From Haematococcus lacustris (lineage: Eukaryota; Chlorophyta; Chlorophyceae; Chlamydomonadales; Haematococcaceae), in NCBI GenBank assembly GCA_030144725.1, contig JASKMD010000024.1:6335682-6399681 (forward strand): a stretch of 64,000 nucleotides of DNA, given 5' to 3'. The notes under the pieces are model-generated. The model saw only the letters and a list, made by a program, of their open reading frames with translations. It was not told where the DNA came from and searched no databases. Made by a program: the position numbers and the translations under genes. Position 1 is the stretch's first letter; every line of letters starts with the position of its first letter. Positions 44,078 to 54,000 of this stretch are shown here, piece by piece.

Positions 44078-44412
44078 GCTGGCTGACTGGCTGGGCTAGG
44101 GCAGAGGGTGGGCCCTGCATGTCATCACAGCGTGTAGCACAGGAAAGGACCTGCTGCACCTGGTCCACGATGCTGGAAGGGGGATGATGCTGACAGATGT
44201 GCTGGGGCTGCAGAGAGGGGCTGGCTGCAGGATGCACGATGCCAGGCAGGGCAGAGTAGAACCAGGAGGGTCAGCTGGGTAGCAGAACTCAACTGCTGGT
44301 GTTCCTGCACTTGCTCGTCAGCGCTCCAGAGGTAGCCTGCACGCGGATCAGTATGCAAGACAGAGAAGGCTAATGATTAGCGCCTGTCAACCCCCCGTCG
44401 CAGCCGATCAAA

Positions 44413-44799
44413 ATGAGGACACCTACAATTGCGCTGCGCAGCCTACGCTACTGGAGGAGCCATCCGGGGCTTGATGCTGGCGAAGTCGGTTTCTACACGG
44501 AAGAGATAAGAGAGACCCAAGCACCAGTCGGTATGCGGAAGGTCTGCGTGCTAAAGGTGCATATGATGAATGATTCTGTGAAGCTCGCGGCTGCATATCT
44601 CGTACTGGGGGAGCAAACCGTGGCTGCATATTGCAAGGAAGTTGACTCATTTGACTTGATGAGGCTCGGGCACCAGCTCACACGGCAGGCATGCACGTAC
44701 GAAAGGATGGGCAGGGCGACCAAGGAGGCAGTGCCTCAGCACACATCTGCCCTCCCCTCCCCTCAGTACACATGTCTAGGGATCGTCCCATCTACGTAG
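44413..44799 (+). CDS. Short unrecognised ORF (128 aa)
   Basis: Begins MRTPTIALRSLRYWRSHPGL and is rich in ordinary, non-repetitive residues up to about residue 105 (GMRKVCVLKVHMMNDSVKL, VDSFDLMRLGHQL). That favours real or formerly real coding over low-complexity noise. The last residues run into a foldback element at 44768, so the true end may be a splice site or may have been replaced. No domain is recognised. Confidence 0.35.
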   Translation: MRTPTIALRSLRYWRSHPGLDAGEVGFYTEEIRETQAPVGMRKVCVLKVHMMNDSVKLAAAYLVLGEQTVAAYCKEVDSFDLMRLGHQLTRQACTYERMGRATKEAVPQHTSALPSPQYTCLGIVPST

Positions 44800-44838
44800 A
44801 TCTAACGTTAGATGGGTCGGGACGGTCCCTACACATGT
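44768..44838. repeat. Imperfect foldback (about 30-bp arms)
   Basis: ACATGTCTAGGGATCGTCCC near 44769 is answered by GGGACGGTCCCTACACATG near 44818-44836 as an imperfect reverse complement, including ATCTA/TAGAT inner pairs. Centre near CGTAGATCTAACG. It looks like a small MITE or foldback element. Confidence 0.75.
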
Positions 44839-44979
44839 CCCCTCCAACTAGTGGTTGTGTTGTCTGGTATCCGGTTTTGTGCACATGTGCACACATGGTG
44901 TGAAAGGGTCACCTGGGTGCCCAGCTTCTACGTTGTATGGCCGCCCTCCCTGCCATAAACTGCCTCCCCACAACACGCC

Positions 44980-45310
44980 TGCAGGTGCTGGGTCAGACAG
45001 GGTGCCGGGTGTGTGGCACCCCCACATGGTCACCCCAGGCTCCTCCTGCCCAGGGCCCTTTGCCTTGGGACAAAACAGCCCCATAGCTGTCACTCTAGGC
45101 CGGGTCAGCCAAGAGGCACGTGGCAGCATCTCAGGCCGCAACAGTGCGGGGTCCTGGCTTCCAGCCACTGCGGCAAGAGCAGAGATTGCTGCGAGCAGTG
45201 GGGCGGGCCTGGCAGGCGCCATGGCGGCGGTGCAGGATATGCTGGCAATGCCAGGCGGCAGCAGCGGCAGCAGAGTGCGACGAGCCAGCGACATCATGGC
45301 CTTTGCCATG
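44980..45310 (+). repeat. Copy of the kinase last-exon segment
   Basis: Nearly identical to 36147-36478, same length and ends. It lies just beyond the WDR12 stop codon (45330) on the opposite strand, so it is probably in WDR12's 3' flank. It remains open in the kinase frame (SDRVPGVWHPHMVTPG... RRASDIMAFAM) but has no start or partner exons. Confidence 0.9.
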
Positions 45311-45329
45311 GACAGGAGGGCAGCTGGGA

Positions 45330-48194
45330 TCATGTGGGCGCCACTGTGCAGCTGTGGAGGTGCAGCTGGCAGTCGGCACCACCGCTGAGCACCGCCTGAG
45401 GGCCTGCCCAGCCGACCGCGAGCACCTTGTCTGAGTGGGAAGCCAAGGTGCACAGGGGCACGGTGGAGCGCAAGTCCCACAGCTGCAGCCAACACAGCAC
45501 CAACAGCAGCAGCAGCAGCCACCCACTAGCAGCAGCACCAAGCTGTCTTTAGGTGGGCGTGGCAAGGCAAAGGCGTGGTAAGGCTGGCAGTTCAACCATG
45601 ACAAGGACCAGCAGGCACAACAGCAGCAGCCCCGTCGCATGCAGCAGCCACATGCAGCACAGGCGAGTGCAAGAGCCACATGAGAGGTACAGAATGATGT
45701 TTGTGCTGTTGCTGATGGAGCTGGGTCTGATGTAGGAACAGGTTGACTTTCACAGCGACAGCAAGTGCGGCGGACTGCGAGCTGCGCGGCAGACTGCGAA
45801 CCGCATGAACTGCACCGCCGCAAACCTACTGCACCGGCGTCCGCACCTTCACACTATGATCGTGTGATCCGGACGCAAGATGGAAGGGCGAGCTGGGGCA
45901 CCAGGCCAGGCTCGTCACCCAGCCCGCATGCCCCACCAAGCCCTTCACCGCCAGCGTCTCACCCGACCGGGTCCGCGAATCCCACAACCGCACTGCCTTG
46001 TCGGAGCAACCGAACGCCACCAGCGACCCTGCGAACATTCACCACGATGCGCAGTGAGTATCCCAGCACGCGCACAACGATAAGTGGTCGAGGGCATCCG
46101 ATTTCAAGCAAGTCAGGCTAGAAGGGGGGCGAAAGACCCCGGGCACGACGTCAAGCTGTGGCAGACGAGGCAGCTGGTCGCAATGCGGAATGCTTGACGA
46201 GGGAAAGTCACGTGTCAGCGAGCAAACGCGATCGAGGCGCTGCCGTGGTGTGAGGAAAACACAGGTCGACCCTGGCATGTCGAGTGTCACACAGCAGTGA
46301 CGCAGCAAGCTGAGAGTGTGGGCTTCCACAGAGTTGTTACAGGTGGCATGTTGCCGCCCTCACCACCGTGCCTGGCTTCTCAGGCTGTGACTCACCAGGA
46401 GCTGCATTGGCGCCTTGCAGGGCCGGGGGCGGACAGGCCACGCAGCAGACAGCCTTGCTACCGCTGTACGTGTCAGTGTTGATGGTGGTGGCCAAGTCCC
46501 AGCGCCTCACCTGGCAGCCAGCACCACCACACACGCACAGGGTATTACCACCACCACCACCACCACCACCACCATCATCACCACCTTCGTCGCCATCACT
46601 ACATGGCACTTGCCAACATGCAATCCAGTTGGATACCGCTGGGGCTGCTGCAGCACAAGACCTGGATACTCCACCAATCCAGGCTCACTTGATGTACACA
46701 CACACACGCCACCCCGCCCACCTATTCCCACCCCTGCACTCCTCCAGTCCCCACAGCCCCCCTTCCCCCCCCCAGCCCCCCAGCTCCCCCCCCCTAACAC
46801 AGTGCAAACCCTTCTGCGCACACTGCCACCAACACCGTGCATGTAATGATGATGAGTGTGATGACACACAAACACCCCCTACATGCCATGTAACGATGAC
46901 GATGATGATCACACACCCAACCACCACCTCACCCCACCGCTCTCCCCCACCGTCCTGCTTACCGAATGATCCCAGCCGCCACTGAACAGCAGGCCTTGTG
47001 TTGCCCAGGCGACACCCGCCACACAGTGAATGTGTCCCTGCAACCGCGCCTGCACCTCCTCCTGCACCCCTCCCTCAGGCGCAACCCCCTCTGCTGCTGT
47101 CCCTCCCCCACCGCCCTGCCCTCCCTTTCGCCGTTTTGCCACTGGCGCAGGGGCAGCTGCAGCTGCACCCACTGCTCCCCGGCCCCCTCCGGCTTTAGCT
47201 ACAGCGGCAGCCTCAGCAGCGGCATCCACCACGGCCTGCCCTGCCCGCCAGACCAGCAGGGCACCGTCCCAGCCGCAGCTGGCTAGGTGCTGGGTATCAG
47301 GGCTGAGGGCCACGCACTCCACTGAGTCGGTGTGACCGCGGCAGCTGGCCAGAAGGTGGTGGGTGGGGCTGGGGTCGGATGCATGGTCCACCTGCAGCCA
47401 GGCAGGGGGTGGACATTTGTGCCAGCCCTGCTTTGTATTGGCTGCATGGGTGAGCTTGCATGCACCTGTCGACTGGGTCCATGGACATGGGTTGGACCCA
47501 TGCAGGGCACAGGTGGTGAGTCAGAGGAGGCCCAGCAGCTCAGCTAGGCGCAGCAATGAGCCCAGCCTACCAGGGTATTGCTAAGCAGGGCTGGAGAAGG
47601 GGGCAGCAGTTCTGTCCCAAGGGGTGGTGGAGGGTGGAGTGCAGAAGTGTGGGGCACGTGGATACGGGTAGGCTGAGCTATGGGTTGAGCAGGCTCAGCC
47701 ATGCCCTGACTCTGTCACCACCAAGGCGCCAAGTGGTGCCAGCAGAGCTGTGGCTGCCCTCTCTGCTGCCTGGTTCCCCATGACCTGTGGGTACGACCAC
47801 GTGGGTACGGCTAGGCAGAGCTACGAGAGCTACGAGGTGCTATGAGGTGACCAGGCTCAGCCATGCGCTGACTCTGTTGCCATGCCCTCACTGCTGCCTG
47901 GCCCCCAGTGGCCTATATAATGGAGGTATCGGGAGCACTTGGGACAGTGCAACCCATCATTTGCCCTTGCCCCTGCCCCTGCCCCTGCCCCTGCCCCTGC
48001 CCCTGCCCCTGCCCCTGCCCCTGCCCCTGCCCCTGCCCCTGCTGCCCCTGCCTTCACCATGTCCACCGTCTCCTGTAGCTCAGCAAGGGTGTCCCTGCCT
48101 GTGACCCTGTCTGTGGGTTATCAACATTACGACATTATGCCATCATGCCACAGCTATGCTGGCCCTGCTTAATTGTGCTGCACATGTGAAAATG

Positions 48195-48236
<42 letters not shown>

Positions 48237-50611
48237 AGCCGTGTTCAGGGGTGCCAGGCGGGCTGACCTGCCACAGACACACTGCATGGTCCTTGCCCCC
48301 GCTGGCCACGAGCTGCACTGCTTGCTTGCGCCCGGGCAGCTGAAGGGCAGCGGAGGCCACTGTGTTAACGCCGCCGGGATGGGCGGTCCAGCTGTGAGTG
48401 CAGCGTGGGGCTCCACCTGGAGCCAGGGCCAGGGCCAGGGACAGGGCCAGGGCCAGGGCCAGAGGCAGGGTCAGGGCCAATGTCAGGGTGAGGGCCAGGG
48501 TCAGGATCAGGGGCAGTGCCAGAGGCAGGGTAAAGGCCAGGGCCAGGGCCGGGGTGAGGGGCAGGGTAAAGGCCTGGGCAAGGATGTAGCTGCAGCTCCC
48601 TCCCCGCCCCCCACCACCCCAGGTGCTGACCCCTGCTGACCCCATGGCCCAGACCGCCTACCTGTCAGGTCCCAGCTCCTCAGGCAGCCGTCATAGCTGG
48701 CTGTCACTGCTGCCGCTGGGCTGCTGCTGCTCACCCCCGCCACCCTGCGGCAGCAAGACACTGGGCAGCCTGCTTGCCATGATGCCTGCCTCCTCCTGCC
48801 GTCCTCCTGCCATGCCTTGCATAGTGGGGGTGGCAATGGCTAGGCAAGCATCACTGTTGGGATTGCTACCACCAGCAGCACCCGCAGCCGCCGCCGCCGC
48901 CGCCGCCGCCGCAGCACCCGCAGCAGCAGCAGAAGCAGCAGCAGCAGAAGCAGCAGCAGCAGAAGCCGCCGCCGCCGCAGCAGCAGCAGAAGCCAAAGCC
49001 CACACATACACTTGGCATGGCAGCAGCCCCCTGTGGGAGGCGTGGGGAAGCAGTGGTGGGAGGTTTGCTGCACAGCCTCGTGACGGACTAGGCCCTGTTA
49101 AGCCTACACAAGCACAAGGCCACCAACAGCAGCCACAGCGACAGCGACAGCTACAGCAGCAGCCTACATGTACCTTGGCCAACTAGGAGCTCTGTGGGCA
49201 GGTGTTGGGAAGTCTGCTGCGCTGACCATCTGCTGCGCTGACCATCTGCTGCGCTGACCATCTGCTGCGCTGACCATCTGCTGCGCTGACCATATGCATC
49301 ACTGACCCGGCCCTGAGTGGGCCATGAGTGCAGGCAGGAGGGATGGGAGCCGCACCAGTCATTGTGCGGTGAGCTGTGCTTCAGCTCTGGCGGGACCACT
49401 GCCATGATGTACTCCACTTCAAGCACCGCTTCCTGATGTGGCCATGCACACAGTGCGCATGCCAAAACAAGCAGCTTGCATGCAAGCATGTGCATGCTGT
49501 GTGTGTGTGTGTGTGTGTGTGTTCAGAGTCTAAGACCTCAACAAGCAAAGAGCAGGGCAAGCTGCACTCGCAGGGTGTATAGGCAAGCAGGCAAGCAAGC
49601 ACAGGGAACCGTTTGCTGACATGAGTGGGTTGAGGAGTCTGTGGCAGGTGGAAAGCAGGGCAAGTCGGCGATGCGTCTTGGGGGTTGTTGGTGCGGTGCG
49701 GTGTGGGGTATTTGTCGCCAAAGGCCAGGTGGTCATTTACAAAACGGGTGGAAAGCAGGGGCAGAGGCTATGGGAGGAACATGCCCAAGTGCTAGTATAG
49801 CTGAAGTAGGTGGGGCTGCGGGGTTGTAGTCTCGTAGCGCTGTGCAAGAGTGGCCTAGACAGCTCCAACCCTGCACACCTGCTAGTCCCGGGGTGTGGGT
49901 GTGGGTGCACTGTGGCACGCTGTATGAGAGCCGGGGCTGTGAGTTGCACTGGGTGTGGGTTCTGTGGTGCTGCTGCGGTGATGTAGGCACAGCTGGGAAG
50001 AAACTGCAGCTATGTGCACGTCTGTACTGTGTTTGGGGAAAAGGGGATGCACTGTGGCTGCAGCTGAGGCGGTGCCGAGCAAGCAGCCTGAGGCAGGCTG
50101 CAACTGGCTCACCGCTGACAGGTTCAGGTCCATGAGCAGGGCCTCCAGGGGCTGGCGCAGCAGTTGGCCCGCCACCACAAAGTCAAAGGGGCGAGGTGGG
50201 CCTACAGGCAGGCGCATGGGCGGGCAGTTCAATGTGTTATAGATGATGGCCCATCCTCATGCTGATGCGCCCCTTGTTTTGCGCTGGGGGGTTAGGAGGG
50301 AGTTGCTACTCAGCGCTGTCCAATGCTTACTCTGCATGACAATGGGGTGCCTCTAGCTGCTACATGGCTGCAATGTACTCACTGAGTGACAGCATGTGGT
50401 TGATGATTTGTGACAGGCCATAGCGTTTTAAGCTGGCTGGGATAGCCTGCATGGGGGCAGCAACCACATAGTCGGGCTGCTCTCTGAAAGCTGCGCTAGT
50501 TCCATGCATGCTGCTGCTGACACTGTGCCGTACCACTGGCGCGTCAGGTACGCGAAGCTCCGCAGGAAGCTCAGTAGTGAAACGAACCAGGACCTGCCGT
50601 TCCTCGGCCAT
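45330..50611 (-). CDS. WDR12: WDR12/YTM1 ribosome biogenesis protein (complete, 10 exons)
   Basis: Exons (minus): 50611-50534, 50446-50383, 50201-50113, 49432-49356, 48744-48662, 48416-48268, 47391-46963, 46510-46396, 46028-45847, 45482-45330. All junctions are in phase, giving about 472 residues. The N-terminal NLE domain reads QVLVRFTTELPAELRVPD, AIPASLKRYGLSQIINHML, PFDFVVAGQLLRQPLEALL, then LEVEYIMAVVPPE...PHNDW. WD repeats follow: TASYDGCLRSWDL, SGGKDHAVCLWQ, ASCGWDGALLVWR, SGGWDHSVRRWDL, AFGCSDKAVRLWD, ASGSHDHSVKLWDLR, and LSGGADCQLHL. YTM1/WDR12 acts in the PeBoW (Nop7-Erb1-Ytm1) complex in 60S assembly in the nucleolus, and its NLE domain is removed by the Rea1/Midasin AAA ATPase. A Lys/Gly-rich insert (KRRKGGQGGGG) lies between two blades. 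It is divergent from SNAPC4. Confidence 0.94.
46545..46612. repeat. ACC/ATC trinucleotide run ending in ACATGGCA
   Basis: A run of CCACCACCACC and ATCATCACC in a WDR12 intron, followed by CATCACTACATGGCACTTGCC. An inverted example ends near 46880-46912 in the same intron (CATGCCATGTAACGATGACG). Confidence 0.85.
47949..48043. repeat. CCCCTG hexamer array
   Basis: About 15 tandem CCCCTG units in a WDR12 intron, giving alternating Pro/Ala or Gly/Ala frames that are not real proteins. Confidence 0.95.
48880..49010. repeat. CCG/CAG compound microsatellite
   Basis: GCCGCCGCC runs interleaved with GCAGCAGCAGAA units in the WDR12 intron before exon 5. The poly-Ala, poly-Leu and poly-Cys frames across it are artefacts. 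Confidence 0.9.
49214..49293. repeat. Five tandem 16-bp units CTGCTGCGCTGACCAT
   Basis: An exact 16-base repeat, the last unit slightly altered, within the intron upstream of WDR12 exon 5. Each unit contains CTGAC on the plus strand. Confidence 0.9.
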
Positions 50612-51067
50612 GTTGCCGGCCGACGGCTGCGGGTAAGAAATTCAGCACAAGCCTGCTGCCACGTACACCGAGAGCTCCGGAGCAAATGGAAGTCAAGTAC
50701 GTCAGCTAAGTGAAATCATGCCGACGATGCCGACAATTGACCAGCCTTGCATGAGGTATGGAACGTCCAACCATCACTGATGGTCCATCAGCCTAATTCC
50801 GCACCAACAACAGCAAGTGCTCTTGTTGCGTAGACCTAAGCAATGGCACAGAGACACCTGCTGTCAGGCATGCTTTCTTCGTCACGTGCTTGTGTCTGTT
50901 CCCAAGCGGCCTCCACTCTTTGGCAGTATAAGGATGTGGTACATTGAGTTCTGTATCGGGAACGCTTTGGTAGATGTTTAAATAGCATGACTTGCAGATG
51001 ATGTGCACTGTAACCCATAAGGGTGTCAAGCCAGACTGGCAGCGGCCTCTGTGCCAGAGCCACTGTC
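50612..51067. promoter_or_regulatory. Divergent promoter region, WDR12 / SNAPC4
   Basis: A 456-base gap between the start codons of WDR12 (minus) and the SNAPC4-like gene (plus). No TATA box or repeat stands out. The two genes, one for ribosome assembly and one for snRNA synthesis, could be co-expressed, but that is inference from arrangement. Confidence 0.5.
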
Positions 51068-54000
51068 ATGCAGTCTGCCCCGCCCGATGACTCTGCACTG
51101 TACCAGCAGCTTCTGGGCGATGTGAATGCACTGCACGCCGTCCTCGGGTCGCCGCTGCAAGCACGTAGAGCAGTTCCGAGACGCAGTGGGCGCGCATCAG
51201 GGGTGGGCTGCGCAGTATCGCATGTAGTTGAGTCGCGAGCCTGACATGCGGCAATGGACCCACCCCGCATTACGTGCAGAGCAACACAGGCCAAGATTGC
51301 CGCAGACCTGGCCGTGCACCAGCCAGTCGGCGCGTAGCTCAGCATCCAGCAGGCAGCCCTGCCAGCCTTCCATATTCCGACAGTTTGTGTAGTGTCGACA
51401 GCGGCAGCGATTGGGGCAGTGAGAGCAGTGACGACAATGGCAGTGACAGTGGCATCACCACCAGCAGTGGTCTGAATGGGAGAGGAGCAGGCGCTGCTAG
51501 TCTGCTTGCCCGCCAGACAGGCAGCAGACCCCATGCGCTGCCGCCAGCCCATCTCAACAGATCCCACCACCAGTCAGCTTCTCACCGCAGGCTCGAAGAC
51601 TCCAATGGCAGCAGCAGTGATGAAGGTACAGAAGCAGAGGAGGACGAGGAGCAGGGTGATGAGGGCTGCACATCTAGCGGCAGTGTCGGGTCAGACGAGC
51701 GTGATGGGAGGGATGGGGTAGGCGGAAGTGCCGGGCTGCTGACTGAGAAAGAGCTGCTTGCACAGTTGGGGATGGAGGGATTGGAGGTTGGAGACATCTC
51801 CAGCCTGCGGGACATGGTGGACAGCTTTGTGGGTGTGTTTGGTGCAGCTGACAGCCCTGCTGCCTCAGGCCCAGTGGACACGCAGCCACCCTTGAGCGAT
51901 GTGTCAGAAGATGAGGTAGGGCAGGGTCAGGGCTCTGAGCGGCAGGGCCCTCAAGGGCAGGGCTGCCACTGGCAGGGGTTCCAGCAGCAGAGGGAGTTTG
52001 TGGGAACGCTGCTGTCACCCTCAGCGCCCCAAGCAGCTGTCAAAACTGCGCAGTCACAGCCAGCAGCGGCCGCCAGGGCCACGCAAGAGCCAGCCTCTGC
52101 TGTGATGGGCAGTACACACTCAGGCACGCAGGGGCTGGGCGCATGGCCCCTGACGCCACTCAGAGCCACACAGCGGGCTGAGCAGGGTGAGCAGGGGGTT
52201 GCAGGGAGGCAGGCTGAGGAGGGTGCCCAGGGCAATGCCGGGCAGCAGGCTGACCAGGGCATGCGGGGTGCAGCAAGGCAACGGGCTGAGCAGGGTGTGC
52301 GCGGCACCACGGCTGGGCAGGCAGACACCTTCCTGGAGCTGGCACCTGGCGAGCCTCTGCCGCCTGTGAGTGCCGTGATGGGGCAACGGCTGCTTTACAT
52401 CAGCAGCTTCTGGGATGGCCTCTGCTGCTCCTGGATGGCTCCTGGGATGGCTGCTGCTGCTGCTGCTGCTCCTGCTGCTCCAGGCAGCTGCTGCTCCAGG
52501 CAGCTGCTGCTCCAGGCAGCTTCAGCTTTCAGCACAGCTTGACTGTGATGCACAGGCTAGCAATGCTGATGCTGCACCAGCACGTATTCTTGCATGCATT
52601 GGATTACAGCCACATGGAAGTCTCACCCACAGCTTTCCAGCCCGCCGCCCCGCCCTTTGCATGCAGCTTTACACAGACGCTCGTGAGGCGCTTGCTCGAG
52701 TGGCTTGCTCTTACCGCTGTGTTAATCAATATGCGCCGCCTCGCCTCTTGTGACGTGTTGCCACCACAGCAATGGGCGCCTGTTACGACTTGCCGGTTCG
52801 CATGCTGTCGCCTCAGGGCAGGCTTGGCTCCCTGTACGCAGCGCTGGCCGCCAACCGCGCCTTGTCGGCACACCTACGCGGAGTGGTGTTGCCGCGCGTG
52901 GACCGGGCGCTTGATGCAAACTGGTCACACATCACAGCCCTGAAAGCCGCGCCAGAACTCCACGCGGACAGGAGGCGTAACAACCCGGAAGAGCGCATTC
53001 GAGGCATCGGCGGTGAGTACGCACACCGTCTCATCGCCATCCTCCGCCATCCTCGTCTTTCACTCATAGCCCAAGCTCAGAAGGCCCCGCTCCTTTCCCT
53101 GGCCTCTCCATTCTCCACTCTCCGTTGCCCCGACATGGTGCCGGTGAGCCTCCGCCAAGGCTATCATCTGCCTGCTGCAGCGGACCCGTTGCGGCGGCTG
53201 GGCGGCCCCGCAAACAGCCAGCGGACGGCCGCGGCCTCGCGCTTTTGGCTAGTGCAGGGCTGCGTCCCGGAGCCAAACAGCGAGGCGGTAACGCTGTCTC
53301 GGCAGCTCGCCTCCCTGCCGTCTAGTTACGAGCGCACCCGGTGGAGCGCCCGATTGGTCGCCCGGCTGCAGCGCGGCGTGCAGGCAGAGGTGCGGCGACC
53401 TGTTCATCAGGCTCCCTCTCCCTGCTGCTTATTTCAATGTTGCTGCCTTCTGCTGGGTCCCTCAAAAGCAGCAGTCACTGTCAGGGTGCCTGACCTTGGT
53501 TGTGCCGCCATTGATGCTCCTGGCGCTGGCTGCAGAGCTCCTGCCCTGACCTATACTAGCTTCCACCAAGCTTCTTAAGTCAAGGTCCCCACCTTGCTTG
53601 CAGGCTGCACTTCATTGTGCTTATGCTCCTGGTGGCTGCTGTAGAGCCTGTCAACGCTCACTGCCCCTGTGGTTTCTGCCTGACCTGCCTTTTCCACTTG
53701 ACCGCTGCAGCCCCTGTTGCAGACTGCCGACCACATGCATGGTTACGCTCACGCGTTTGCGTGCACTGGCCCCTCCCCCTGCCTGCTCTCTGCAGGTGCA
53801 TGCCCAGCTGTGTTCCCAGGTGCTGCAGGACTTGCAAGCCGCAGCCACCAGCGCACAGCAGCAGGCGCCTGGTGGTCAGCACGCGCCAGGTCCCGGGCTG
53901 AAGGACCTCAGTGCTCGGTTTGCAGAGATTCAGGTGGGCCCCACCCCACCCCACCCCACCCCACCCCACCCCACCCCACCCCACCCCACCCCACCCCACC

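Noticed and set aside
46368..47335. Several plus-strand ORFs over WDR12
   Set aside because: Antisense of WD-repeat exons and trinucleotide introns; no independent splice or domain evidence.
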